DNA of 64,000 nt, from NCBI RefSeq assembly GCF_033118175.1, contig NC_083699.1, positions 44,923,001-44,987,000 on the forward strand, written 5' to 3'. Of the stretch, positions 48,395-59,982 are shown piece by piece; the first letter of the stretch is position 1; the number at the start of each line of letters is the position of its first letter. The notes under the pieces were generated by a model that had not been told where the DNA came from, did no database searches, and saw only the letters and a list, made by a program, of their open reading frames with translations. The position numbers and the translations under genes are program-made. This stretch comes from Dama dama (Eukaryota; Chordata; Mammalia; Artiodactyla; Cervidae).

Positions 48395-49274
48395 CTGTGG
48401 GGAGAGATCACAGAACACTCAGTCACTACTAATAAAAATAAATGATTTCTCATCTATTGATAAAAAGGTCTGTTCCATGTTCCATTCTTTCTCACTTGTC
48501 AGATCAATATACGCCTCCCTTGTAACATAATATCTCCATCTTTCTCAAAATAACTGGAGAAGGGGAGGGTTTCCAGGTGAAAACCAATAAACATGATCCT
48601 ATTACATTTATTGAACTAGACTCTTCATGAAGTTTAAATTTTTCCCTGATGGTAATTTGGATATTTAATTTTAGTCATTGCTCCATTCAGGCAGTTTCAG
48701 GATTGGCACACTCTCAACTCTGTCTCTCCCCAACTCTGGCTCCATGGATGTGGGATGGGGGTTCATTACAAGAGAACAGTTTTACTGATAAGAAACACCA
48801 TGCCTGCTTCCCTCCTCCTATTCAGTTCTGGGAAGCTGCAGAATTTATTTTAATGTGAGTGAAAAGATGCCAAGTTCTCAAAAATAGTTGCACAGATACA
48901 CAGTCCTTTAATTGAAAACTCAGAGATGTGTTTCTTTGATTCTACAGAACAATGACTCTCTGTGAGTATTTTGCTGTTAAGAACACTAAACACTTTATCT
49001 GTGGCTTCTATGTAGATGCTCAGATCAAAGAACTTAGAATGTATTACAGCAGTGCTTCCCAAATGTAATGTTCACATAGATAACCTTGTGGTCTTGTTAA
49101 TGGCAAGGTTCTGATTCAGTAAGGGTGAGGTGTGGTCTGAGATTCTGTATTTCTAACAAGCATCCAACTGAGGCTGATGCTGTAGACTGTGGGTCTATTC
49201 AAAGTGCCACCAAAGCTCCACCCTAAAATGGTGAGGAGAGGGATGCAGGAATCATAGAAACTTAGGACTAGCAA

Positions 49275-49887
49275 TTGTCAGACTTTATTTTTTGGGGCTC
49301 CCAAATCACTGCAGATGGTGATTGCAGCCATGAAATTAAAAGACGCTTACTCCTTGGAAGGAAAGTTATGACCAATCTAGATAGCATATTAAACAGCAGA
49401 GGCATTACTTTGCCAATAAAGGTCCATCTGGTCAAGGCTATGGTTTTCCCAGTGGTCATGTACGGATGTGAGAGTTGTACTGTGAGGAAAGCTGAGCACT
49501 GAAAAATTGATGCTTTTGAACTATGGTGTTGGAGAAGACTCTCTTGAGAGTCCCTTGGACTGCAAGGAGATCCAACCAGTCCATCCTAAAGGAGATCAGC
49601 CCTGGATGTTCATTGGAAGGACTGATGCTGAAGCTGAAACTCCAATACTTTGGCCACCTCATGCGAAGAGTTGACTCATTGGTAAAGACCCTGATGCTGG
49701 GAGGGATTGGGGGCAGGAGGAGAAGGGGACGACAGAGGATGAGATGGCTGGATGGCATCACTGACTCGATGGGCATGGGTTCGAGTAAACTCTGGGAGTT
49801 GGTGATGGACAGGGAGGCCTGGCGTGCTGCGATTCATGGGGTCACAAAGAGTTGGACACGACTGAGCAATTGAACTGAACTGAACTG
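49275..49887 (+). mobile_element. BovB (RTE) LINE 3' end, 613 bp, with 11-bp TSD
   Basis: 5'-truncated BovB with target-site duplication AGGACTAGCAA at 49264-49274 and 49888-49898. It encodes the C-terminal BovB protein region in pieces: SQITADGDCSHEIKRR, FPVVMYGCESCT, then a frame change to LRVPWTARRSNQSILKEI and GHLMRRVDSLVKT. Ends in the ACTGAACTGAACTG tail without poly(A). Opposite orientation to the 2.0 kb copy at 20746-22753. Confidence 0.97.
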
Positions 49888-50214
49888 AGGACTAGCAAGG
49901 TGTGTATAGAGTTCTCCCCCTGACCCCCTTTTAACAATTAGGAAACTGAAACCTAGAAAGGAGAAGCTATGTGCTTAAAGCACACAGGAAATTAGTAACA
50001 GGCTCTTGACATTCAATGCAATGCCCTTCCCAAACCTCGCTTCTATGCCCAGTAACTGATTTACAGTTGTAGAGCTACAAGTCTTGAGTGGTATTCTTCT
50101 ACTGCTCTACAATTATTATTTCACTACATCATCATATTATAATACATATTTCCTGATTAGTCAAAACTGGTTCAACCTTATTATAGTAACCTTGAGAAGC
50201 ATTGTGCAGAGTAG

Positions 50215-50400
50215 AAAGATAAGTAAACCTATAGTCAAGGATGTAATTCTTCCTCTGTCACTTCTCTGTGTGACCTTGTTTAGGCCATTAACTTCTCTGA
50301 GTCTCAGATTTTTCATCTGTTTTATTGAGATGATAAGGGTGTCTGTTCTAACTCCCCCACGAAGTTGCTCTGTTGAAGTGAGATAATGTATATAAAAGCA
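50215..50400 (+). mobile_element. MIR SINE
   Basis: MIR-like: TCTGTGTGACCTTGTTTAGG and TCTCAGATTTTTCATCTG, ending before exon d by about 200 bp. Confidence 0.65.
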
Positions 50401-50603
50401 TTTGCTTTAATAATATTAAATAGAGCACTACAACATATTCTGATATTATTAATGACCAGTTAAGGCAGCTATTTCCTGGGCCCTCTTTTAGACTACCTGG
50501 TGACAGTCATTTCCAGCTATCAAAAAATTGATAACAATATAGATAACAGTATAGGCATCTATGCATCTGTAGGTACATAGATAGATAACAATAAACTTGA
50601 TAC

Positions 50604-50684
50604 CTAATCTCTTGTTCTTCCGTTGTCAGACCAGATCCAAACTTTAGGTGTATCTTGGCAGAACTTAGCCAGTCTTCCAAACAG
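50604..50684 (-). CDS. ATP13A4: ATP13A4 exon d, pre-M1 segment
   Basis: 81 nt completing Gly94, then codons 95-120 and two bases of Arg121. It reads CLEDWLSSAKIHLKF then GSGLTTEEQEI. The acceptor is TTTTAG|CTGTTT and the donor ATTAG|GTATC. The DWLSSAKIH stretch is an ATP13A4-type signature; ATP13A5 differs strongly here as I recall it, which supports the paralogue call. The TTEEQEIR stretch leads into the conserved RRLICGPN element. Confidence 0.93.
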   Translation of the reverse strand: MFGRLAKFCQDTPKVWIWSDNGRTRD

Positions 50685-50775
50685 CTAAAATAATAATAAT
50701 ATTGAGAAATATATTTAGCAAAATATTTCTGAGATAGTATTTTTCTTTTTGGATACAATTGCTCAAACAACTTAC

Positions 50776-50846
50776 CCAATTTTCTGGAACTGTCCTTCCA
50801 AGTTGTCCCAAACATATCTTATTTTCTGTACTTTTATGCATCTCAC
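50776..50846 (-). CDS. ATP13A4: ATP13A4 exon c, N-terminal cytosolic region
   Basis: 71 nt, codons 71-93 plus two bases of codon 94. It reads VRCIKVQKIRYVW then DNLEGQFQKI. The acceptor is TTTTGCAG|GTGAGA and the donor ATTGG|GTAAG. The sequence continues the P5B N-terminal domain. It lies only 91 bp upstream of the next exon, the shortest intron in the window. Confidence 0.93.
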
Positions 50847-50989
50847 CTGCAAAAGAAAAGTACTAAGAAATCTCCAGTTTGAGGATGAGTGGATACACAC
50901 AATCAAGAGACTAAAGAAGCATTTGTGGAAGAAGCAAAGGGAGAGCCCTAATATACTTAAGATTTTATCCTTTCCTAGCACATCCTATC

Positions 50990-51122
50990 GGAGAAGGCAA
51001 TAGCACCCCACTCCAGTACTCTTGCCTGGAAAATCCCATGGACGGAGGAGCCTGGTAAGCTGCAGTCCATGGGGTCGCTAAGAGTCAGGCATGACTGAAG
51101 TGACTTAGCTGCAGCAGCAGCA
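50990..51122 (+). mobile_element. BOV-A SINE monomer
   Basis: Single Bov-A unit: AGCACCCCACTCCAGTACTC ... GAAGTGACTTAGCTGCAGCA, with the trinucleotide tail of the BOV-A2 family. It begins 144 bp upstream of exon c. Confidence 0.9.
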
Positions 51123-52069
51123 TATCCTGTCCTTGGCTACTACAGAAATGGCATTCTTTATCTGAAGTCTTCATTCAGTCAATGTGTACCATGGACTTAT
51201 TATATAAGTAAAACTCAGCCTCTACATTCCACTACTTGATAACCTAACAAGGGAAGGAAATATGTTATAAAAAGGGAAAACTGTATCAGTCAAATTATGT
51301 ACATGTTAAAGAAATTAATGCAAAATAAAGCAAAAATTATAAGATTGAAATACTGTAGAAATATAGAGGGTAGATGACAGAAGGTGTTATGGAGAAGAAG
51401 AATCAGAGCTGCATTCTTAAGGATTGGAAGAATTTTGTTCAGATGAGAAGATGACATTTCAAAGAAGTTTTGTACAATTTAGTTGTCAGGTAGGGCAGGT
51501 AAGGGGACCTATTTGACAGCTGAATGGAGAAGGAGGTTGGAAGGATGAATAAAGATCAGAGTATGAATTCTCAAATGCTTGGGTAAGTATTTAGAACTTA
51601 ATTTTGTAAGCAACAGATTTGCAGAGTAACCTATGGAAGAGACATTTTAAAAAAAGATTAGACTGACAGGTTCTAGAAGTCTGTGAGGACATTATTGCAA
51701 GAGAATGAACTCTAGGAAATGAGCATCTGAAGGTACTGTCAATGGAAAGGAGAAGAAAGGTTAATGCTTATGACATTATGACTTTTTGTTTCTAATTTTT
51801 AAAGCAATTTTACCTATGAATCTGAACTTCCCTTAACTGGTGATCTAATTAAGCACAAAGAGAAATGGTAAGACTGTCATATTGTCATGGAGCAATAGTT
51901 GGAGTCAACTAAGGCACTTTCAAAAACACTGGTAAATGCAAATATTAAGCCTAGGTCCCAGAACTTTCCTTTTCAAGACTTCTGCCCCTTCCTCACATTT
52001 TGTTTGTTTATTTGATCATGTCTTCATTTCTCAGTTCACTTATTTGTTTGATGGAATTAAAGATGGTGG

Positions 52070-52232
52070 AGAGACTTCCCTGGCGGTCCAGTGGCTAAGA
52101 CTCTGAGATCCCAATGCAGGGAGCCCAGGTTTGATCCCTGGTCAAGGAATTAGATCCCACATGCCGTAACTAAAGACACCAACAAAGATTAAAGATCCCA
52201 TGTGCTGTAACTAAGACCTGGTGCAGCAAAAC
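52070..52232 (+). mobile_element. CHR-type tRNA SINE
   Basis: Head GAGACTTCCCTGGCGGTCCA; body CCCACATGCCGTAACTAAAG; A-rich end. Confidence 0.85.
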
Positions 52233-52240
52233 AAATAAAT

Positions 52241-52447
52241 TATGCTGTTGTTGTTGTAGTCGAATCCAACTTTTGTGATCCCATGGTCTGCAACCCACCA
52301 GGCTCCTCTGTCCATGGAATTTCCCAGGCAAGAATACTGGAGTAGGTTGCCATTTCCTTTTCCAAGGGATCTTCCCAACCCAGGCATCGAACCCACATCT
52401 CCTGCACTGGCAGGTGAATTATTTACCCATGAGCCACTAGAGAAGTC
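52241..52447 (-). mobile_element. Bov-tA SINE
   Basis: Inverted Bov-tA placed directly after the CHR-type SINE. CAAATAAAT on both sides (about 52232 and 52448) is the probable target-site duplication, within the A-rich tail of the older SINE. Confidence 0.9.
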
Positions 52448-52989
52448 CAAATAAATAAACAAATATTTTCTTAAAAATTTAAAGATCATAGAGGTCAATA
52501 ATATTCTAAGATTGTGTCCATGGGATGATTTGGGACGTCTACTTCTCCAGGTTCATGGCCAGCTAACAGGTTAAGCAATCTGTTAGCTGGGTGCTTGACC
52601 TCTTTTGCTTTTGCTTGTTTTGGCAATCAAGACAATTGAGTGGTAACAATTGACAGTAGAGAAACTGCTCAGCAATTGACTTTATTATTTTCAAAAACCG
52701 ACCTTGAGCTCATAAAACCAACTTAAATAGTTGTCTACACCTATATAAATTCAAGAGAAAGAAGTCTGTTATAAATACATTTTATATATGAATGTTAACT
52801 AGTCATAATTCAAGTAATACTAATTTAATATGATGGGCAAAGAGTAACCCAAATACATTTGAATGACAAAATTCAAAATAAGATCATTTTATAGAGACAC
52901 AAACTTCCTAGGATAGTCTTTGGGGATTAACCTTTATTGTAAGACAAATCCATTGCATAGATTATAATACAGGGCATGATACTCCTAAG

Positions 52990-53200
52990 AGTTACTATGC
53001 ACTGAACATCTACTATATACCTGCAACTATATTGATCTTTGCATTTCTTCATTTATTGAATTTCATCAATTAATATTAGCAGTAGGCATTATTATCATTT
53101 TATACATGAAAAAACTAACAGCAGAGTTTAGTAATTGACTCAAGATTGCAGTTTTGAAGGATGAAGCTGAGATTTGAACTGAGCTCTGGCTCCAAAATCC
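52990..53200 (+). mobile_element. MIR SINE
   Basis: MIR: CACTGAACATCTACTATATA, TTTTATACATGAAAAAACTA, GCTGAGATTTGAACTGAGCT. Confidence 0.7.
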
Positions 53201-53261
53201 ATATTCTTTATAATGTTCTATACTGTCAATTAAAGATTGGCACAGTGGAGGATCTGAATTT

Positions 53262-53370
53262 AACTGTTTTTATTGAAATATAGTAGCTGTACAATATTCT
53301 GTAAGTTACATGTGTACAATACAGTGACTCACAATTTTTAAAGGTTATATTCCATTTACAGTTACTTTAA
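53262..53370 (-). mobile_element. L1 3' end fragment
   Basis: Reverse of an L1 3' UTR: TTTTATTGAAATATAGTAGC, ACATGTGTACAATACAGTGA. It lies 90 bp downstream of exon b. Confidence 0.55.
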
Positions 53371-53460
53371 AGTATTGGCTATATATGAATTTAATTTTAT
53401 ATTTGGAACAAAAAAAGATTCAACTTCCCTAGCATCTGCAGGAACCATAATCATACTTAC

Positions 53461-53607
53461 CTTTAGGTCTGGCTTTCTTACGGCTCTATTTATGATACTC
53501 TCCTCATCGGTGATGAAAGGATTGTCAGCATTGAGCCGAAATGCACTGTTCAAAGCTGATAGGCAGATCCACATTACCTTTTTCCGAGAGTAAGTTTGGA
53601 ATTCATC
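53461..53607 (-). CDS. ATP13A4: ATP13A4 exon b, N-terminal cytosolic region
   Basis: 147 nt, 49 codons (22-70), phase 0 at both ends. It begins DEFQTYSRKK and ends INRAVRKPDLK. Acceptor CCTCAG|GATGAA and donor AAG|GTAAGT are both strong. It encodes part of the cytosolic N-terminal domain that precedes M1 and is specific to P5B ATPases, in which this region regulates activity (known for ATP13A2, inferred here). It is preceded by the largest intron in the window, 10.3 kb. Confidence 0.93.
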
Positions 53608-54009
53608 CTGAGGAAATAAACACCAAAACTCCTGTGAATTTAAGGAAGTCATCAGGCTAAAATTCAACCTGAAAAGCATTGTTTTTATATAATTGTGTAA
53701 GTTTGCAGAGTTAATAAACCCTCTTGATGGCACTATATGCCTTTGAAAGCTGGTAGATTTAGAGCTTTAAAGGGCAAAGTCTCGTCATCACTTACTGAGG
53801 AGTCAGAATGTGAATATGATGCAGTGGCATATGACAGCACTCAAGAGTCATGAGGCAGATTTTCAGTAAGAATTAGTTTTCCCTACTACCCTCCAACCAT
53901 GGGGCTACGACCACACACAAATTTCATAGGGAAAAAAAAAAATCCCAAACAAGCAAGCATTCCAAAGTGTTTCTAAAGGGCTAAGAGACCAGGTGAACTG
54001 AACCATCCT

Positions 54010-54275
54010 CTTATTTTGAGGCTTAACTTCAATTCCACCTCTTCCAGAACAACCTCTTTAACACCTCTTGTCGGGGTGGGAGTGGGGAGGTCAGTCACTA
54101 TACCAACTCCAAAAGATTGCCACTGTCCCCACCTTGTGCTCCCAATTACCTTCTACCTTACATTCTCTTAATTCTTCTAGACTATCTTGAAGATAGGTGC
54201 CATATTTTACTGTCACTTACATTCCACCCACATGGGGAATTTTGATTCACTCAATGAGAGTCTGATGAATGGATG
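54010..54275 (+). mobile_element. L2 LINE fragment
   Basis: L2-like 3' region: CCACCTCTTCCAGAACAACC and AAGATAGGTGCCATATTTTA. Confidence 0.55.
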
Positions 54276-54754
54276 GGAAAAGTATGGAAAGTATGAGCTG
54301 AACATGCCCAAGGGTAATTGTCAAGATGTTAGCATAGGCAGTGCTGAGGAAGGTATCTTTGTGCATGACCCTAACTGAAGCTGCTTCAATTTCAGTTCAC
54401 TGATGACTCCATCACAGCATAAAACTAGAGGCAGCAGCACTGGTCTGAGTAACAGCTACCATAATGGTCCCTCAGAGACTGATTGATTATAGCAATGGTT
54501 ATTATCTGAATGGGTAAATGACACATGTAAATTCCACTTGGATGTCTGGTAAACCCCAGGAGCTAGGAAGAATGGCCAGGAGAGTGAAGCCTGGGAAGCA
54601 ATTTGAGGCCTAGGAATGTAGGTCAGAACCAGAGATTGTCTCCATCACAACACTTCAACCATGAAGAGTGAGCTGACTGCAAAAGGCAGTGAGAAGCATT
54701 AGTAATCATTGCAGCTAAGTCTCTTACAATGATTCTCCTCAGGCAAAACCCACC

Positions 54755-55045
54755 TCCATGCCTTGGTTCTTACCATTTCCTCAGCTTGGAGTGTGTATCT
54801 TTAAGTCTTCCTGGGGCCGGATCCTAACCATCCTTCAGGGTCTGACTCAGGGTTCATGCATGGGAACATCCCTAATTTCTCTGACCTTTCCTCTAAATCA
54901 TCAGGGTACTTGAGATTCTCACCACATACTACCTCACTGCATCATTCTTTGTCCCCTCACCTTATCACTTCCTCAGACTGTGGGTAGAGATCATGTCTGA
55001 TGGATGTCTGTGCTCCAGCCTGGCTTAGCACAGATTCTGAGAGAG
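54755..55045 (+). mobile_element. L2 LINE fragment
   Basis: L2-like: AAGTCTTCCTGGGGCCGGAT, TCTCTGACCTTTCCTCTAAA and AGATCATGTCTGATGGATGT. Confidence 0.55.
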
Positions 55046-55208
55046 ACAACTGAAGACAGAGGGAGGAGGGAGATGATCAGGGAAGGCGAAGCAGAGGAAG
55101 GAGGGAGGACAGAAGAGGGGAGAGGAAGGGAAGAAAGGAGAGGAAAGACAAGGAAAGAAGAGAAAAGGAGAGGAAAATTTAAAGAGACAGGAGGGGAGGA
55201 AGGAAAAG
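55037..55208. repeat. Purine-rich (GA/GGA) tract
   Basis: About 170 bases of nearly pure A/G on the plus strand, including a 38-nt pure purine run at 55111-55148 and another at 55150-55177. It produces a low-complexity Glu/Arg/Gly-rich open frame that is not a gene. Confidence 0.95.
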
Positions 55209-55514
55209 CCTTAGTAGAAATTTGAAAGTTAATGAGTTAATATTAAAAACCAGTAAAGTTGGCTATACTTCATTTTTTAAAGATTACTAAATCAAATCAC
55301 AACTGTATGGCGTTACCTTCAGAGCCTAAGAATGACTGAAGGTGGCTACATTTCCAGTACTAAGCCACTGAACTGGGACATGTTCTAGATACTGTGGAAT
55401 ATGCCACAAACTCCCTAGAACACAACTTGACACAGCTCAGCATCATCCAGCTTTGCCTTTGACCACATGAAAGAGTCAAGTGCTCTGTTATGAGAAAAAC
55501 TTTGTGTTTCCAAT

Positions 55515-55745
55515 AAAAGTAATACAACAGTTAATATTTATTGAGCACTTATTGGGTTTTAGGCACATATAACACCACATGCGTATGCTTTCATATAACA
55601 CTCAAAATCCCTAGGAGGTAGTTACTGTTCATTACCATCCCCATTCTACAGGGAGGAAGCTAAGTCACAGCTGGTAACCATTAGAGCAGGAATTTGACAC
55701 CCTCATCCCCCAGGCCTTCTAGATCCTGTCTTAGCCTCTGCTCTA
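55515..55745 (+). mobile_element. MIR SINE
   Basis: MIR: ATTTATTGAGCACTTATTGG, CCCATTCTACAGGGAGGAAG, AAGTCACAGCTGGTAACC. Confidence 0.75.
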
Positions 55746-56929
55746 GTCTATATTTTGTTTAAAAGTACAATTTGATTGAACTGCCATTTTATACCCAGCC
55801 TGAGCTAAGATTGCTAAAGGACAAAGTATCAAATGAAGTATCAATGAAAAACCTGGTAAGAAAGTATATAATTTTTAGCTAAATAGGAATACAAATTACA
55901 AAAATGGCATCAGGATCAGAGACCTCAGGCCACCAAAAGGGGACAATTAGGAAGATAAGGTCCTCTTGGTCCTCTTAAATGAAGCAAAATGATATTAACT
56001 ACTAATTTTCAAATGATTACTTGGTAGTTTATAAACAATTGTTGCTCCAGTTGTCCTATTTTAGGTTCACAAATCTCCAAAGTCAATATTAAAATCTCCA
56101 TTTTGCACATGAGAAAATTCTCCATCAACAAGGCTAAAAATTGTCCAAGCTAGTCTGGTATGGGGAGCAAGAGGGAACAGAGACCTGAGACCAGGTCTTC
56201 TCATGCTAAATCTTGGCTCCTTCCTCTTTATTTCAACAAGTCATCCAACAGTGTTTGTGATTCGTGTATAAAAATCACCTTGATTTCTAGACTGTGTATC
56301 AAATAGCATCCAGTTGCCCAGAATCTCTAATCTCCTAGCAACAGAGAATCTGACTCCCAAAATCAAGCTGTCACCCTCTGGTTCTTTGTGACAGCAAACA
56401 GACCTCTAGACTGTAATCCCTAAAAGGGAAAAGGCAAATTGGAACACTGGAACTCCCAAGCTCTCACGGACCAGTATTAATCCAATGTACTGACTGCATA
56501 TCTTAGTCTAGGCAAGTATTAAAGGCTGAAATTCTTCTTATTACAGTCTAAAGTATCACTAAATTGAGGTGCTTGGATATAGTTGTCTCTAAGCTCATCC
56601 CTTTCCAGTCATCCCCTTTTACTCCTGGGGCCTTTTAACTCAAATTCTCTATAACGCAAAGTAGAACTCTAGATGCTAAATAAAGATGCCACAGTGACTT
56701 TTCCCTTGTTTACTACTCTGTTAAAGACTGTAAAATCATGCATATTTTTAATGACTATAAATGAAAAGTAACCTTCAAAAATTGCATAATTTTTAAAATG
56801 ATAATTAAAAAAAAAAAAAGAAATACACCCAACTTTTTAAGGAGAAAATAAGACAAAGAAAAGGAAGGAAAGCATGTCACTGTGGAATGGTCACCCTGGG
56901 TGAGCTCATCAACTTCTCTCCGTTTTCAG

Positions 56930-57130
56930 CTTGGTGTCGTCTAGTGTGGAATGGAAAGGTAATGAGTTCGAATCTCAGCTCCAAAACAAACTGAAAAATC
57001 ATCACCACCCTCTGAACTTAATTTTCATTATCCAGGAAGTGGGGGTGATAATACACATTTCATGGATGTTTTCAGAATTAAAGGCATAATGTATGTGACC
57101 CAGGCTGAGTCTGGCCTATAGCTGATGTGA
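56930..57130 (+). mobile_element. MIR SINE
   Basis: MIR-like: GAGTTCGAATCTCAGCTCC, TTCATTATCCAGGAAGTGGG, ATTAAAGGCATAATGTATG. Confidence 0.6.
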
Positions 57131-58399
57131 CAAATGTTGGTTGGGTGCAGTGCTGTACCTCATTTCCATAGTATGTTGTTCCTGAGATTTTCTATAACTA
57201 GGAACTTACTTTCCCTTAAAAACAATTTAGAATCTCTAAGAGTCTATTTCTCCTATCTGGAAAAAGAAATATATTTACCTAGAAATGGCTATTTCCTCTT
57301 CAGTCTGTTTCCCAGCTCTTCCAAGCACTTACTGAGCTATAAAATACTTAAATACACTGGAAGACCTACCACTTTAAATAATTGCATTGTAATGCATATA
57401 ATCCAAATTGTTTGCCTGGCAAATCTAGATGTTTTAACACTCAGGCACCATCTTTACCTCCTCTTCACCAAGAGAATCAATCAGACCAGTCCAGTCCTTG
57501 AACTCTAAAAGAAGATTTAAAATAACTTGAGTGGATTTCAAAGAATGGAATGTACACAGAAGACTTAGGTTTGACCTGGACAGAAAGATAGAGAAGGCAA
57601 ACCTGGACAATTTTTATCTCCTGTGGGCTTGCACTTTCTGAACCTGGTAATACCAGACTAACTTTTATATTGAATGAAGTAAGTGACCTTGCTTATCTCT
57701 TTCCAACCTTTTGCTGTAAGCACCTCATCTCTTGGAATTTAAGAACAGAGCAATGGTCACTTAAGTTCAGGCTTATCCTCTGGTGTAGAAGTTCACTTCA
57801 CAAAATGCAGTACCTCTAAGATGGCCTTTAAAAAAAAAAAATGTTACCCATTGCAAAATTCCAAAGAGGTAGTAGGAAATCAGTATTTTAATTTGGGGTT
57901 GTATATATTACCTTGGATCTGAGTAAGGTAACTGCAAGATTCCAGTGTGCTCCGTGGTCTCCTCAGTAGCCGTAAGGAGACCTAGGGCCATTGTCCTGAC
58001 ATGGCAGTAAGTCCTCTGTATTGGAACCTCCTGTCTTGGTAGGAGGCAGGCTGTCCTTTATTACCAGTTACTGTCCTCTAGGATCTTTCTCCCTATCTTC
58101 TCTATTTGTTCCAGTGGCCTTTAAGATTTCACTTTCTGTTTTGTTTGGTTTGTTAGCTTCTATTCTCAGGATTTTGTTTCTCTTTTTTCTTTTTCTGGTA
58201 AGTAATTTCTCTTGAAATATGGGAGGTTCACTCTCTAAGGGCAGTCTCCTTCTGGAATCTGCTGGTCTTCCATATAAGAACTATGGACCTGAGTTCTGCA
58301 AGTATTTGTCTTGCTGGACTACAATCACTTGGGATGATTTATAATAAAATTGGCCAACATGGGGCTTCTTTGAAATTCCTAAATTAGTTTCCATATGCA

Positions 58400-58606
58400 G
58401 GGCTTCCTGGTGACACAGATGGTAAAGAATCCATCTGCGATGCAGGATACCTGGGTTAGATCACTGGGTAGGGAAGATACTCTGGAGAAGGAAATGGTTA
58501 CCCCCTCCAGTATTCTTGCCTGGAGAATTCCATGGATAGAGGACCCTGGTGGACTACAGTCCTTGGGGTCACAAAGAGCCCGACACGACTGAGCGACTAA
58601 CGCTTT
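58400..58606 (+). mobile_element. Bov-tA SINE
   Basis: Bov-tA from GGCTTCCTGGTGACACAGAT to CACGACTGAGCGACTAACG. Its body carries two matching open frames, one on each strand, both spurious. Confidence 0.94.
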
Positions 58607-59525
58607 CATTTTCACCCATGTAGTCAATTAGAAAAATGTAAGGCAAGAATGGAAGCGTATCTCAACAGGCATTTTTGAGGACTCAGGAAACACAATAATT
58701 AATCCATTTCCCTCAGAGAAACTACTCACAATTCTGTCAAAGGATTTCAGAACTGGAAAGTCCTCTGAGGCTTCTGAGAGCTCTGTTTCTCTGACTCTCA
58801 CTCTCACTCTGCTCCTCTCTGCTTCTCTGATTATCCACCACAATGTTTTCCTTGCTATCTGTATCTCTCTGAACTTTCTTTTTATAGCACTGTTGACTGA
58901 TTATTACAACAATAATTGTAAGGGCCTAATGAAAATGTCTATGACCACTGTGGTCATTTTGAATTAACGGCACTAATTCTGACCCTTAGGGAACAAAAAT
59001 CCCCAGAGGAGCTGTGTGTCTCTCCCCGTTTCTTCGAGACGTGAATGTTCTACCTCATCTTCTCAGGGAACTCCTGTCTAGACCATCTCCAATTCATAAT
59101 ACTGAAAAAAATGGAAAAGAGGCCTTTTAACTCAAACTGCTAAAAGGACTCTCTGGCCCAAACAGCCTCCTTAAAATTGCTTGTCAAGGGCAAATGCAAA
59201 TCTTGTAAGTCTTCCCCACACATAATAAAAGACTTCAGCCATCTGAGCAAGCAGATATAATTTGTTCCACCTATTATTTATAAACTAGTGAGTTTTTTTA
59301 TTGTACCTGATTCATGACTAAAGTTTTAAAATTCAAGCTATGAGATCTCTAAACTTTCTCAAATCATATACCTTCTGCATGATCAGCTCTCTTTCTCCTC
59401 TGTGGGACATGGCTCTCTGGGAATGAGTCTCCCCAGTGCCAAGGGGGCTAATACTAATGTAAAATAACCAAGTGGTTGATCATCAATGCTTTCTAAAGAA
59501 ACATCTCTATCAGAAGGGAGAAATG

Positions 59526-59960
59526 TGGAGAACTGTGAAAGGAAAACCAAAATGGAGCCAGTATTGCTAAGAGAGCACTCTTAAATGGAGCCAGGAGACT
59601 ATTAAGGAAGTGTGACTTACGCCCCTTTCACCCTGGATGAAATCTGACTTTTTGATCTGATGAAGTCATCCACAACACCTGCCACAAATTCAAAATACTT
59701 ATCAGACCCTTACCCTAATATAACTTACATCAGTCTATTTATCAGACCTCTACTCAGAAACAACTGTGATTTCTTAAGGACAGACATGTTCTGACTTGTG
59801 TCAGAGTCTATCACAATTGTCCCCAGGCAACAGTGGTGACTTTTTATTCTTATTAGCCCCTCACTCTTTCTTTGCCAGAACACTCTTTCAGGGTACCCAA
59901 ATCTGTCTCCAGAATTGCAATTCTTGAGACTTCAAATAGGCTGTATCCATGTTTATATGC
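59526..59960 (+). repeat. LTR-like or unclassified block followed by poly(A)
   Basis: Begins TGTGGAGAACTGTGAAAGG with AAAATGGAGCC repeated about 45 bases apart, and ends GTTTATATGC next to a 22-base A run. The TG start resembles an LTR, the A run a retroposed transcript. I cannot classify it. Confidence 0.35.
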
Positions 59961-59982
59961 AAAAAAAAAAAAAAAAAAAAAA
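59961..59982. repeat. A(22) homopolymer
   Basis: Uninterrupted A run at the end of the unclassified block. Confidence 0.97.

Larger units (their letters stand above)
48395..50603 (-). other. ATP13A4: ATP13A4 intron between exons d and e (2.2 kb)
   Basis: Contains the 613-bp plus-strand BovB end and a MIR. The stretch 48400-49260 has no recognised feature. Confidence 0.75.
50847..53460 (-). other. ATP13A4: ATP13A4 intron between exons b and c (2.6 kb)
   Basis: Contains a BOV-A monomer, a CHR-type SINE, a Bov-tA, a MIR and an L1 3' end. The stretch 51125-52065 is unique-looking; it contains no gene. Confidence 0.75.

Noticed and set aside
55004..55225. Glu/Arg/Gly-rich open frame
   Set aside because: Produced by the low-complexity purine tract; no gene.
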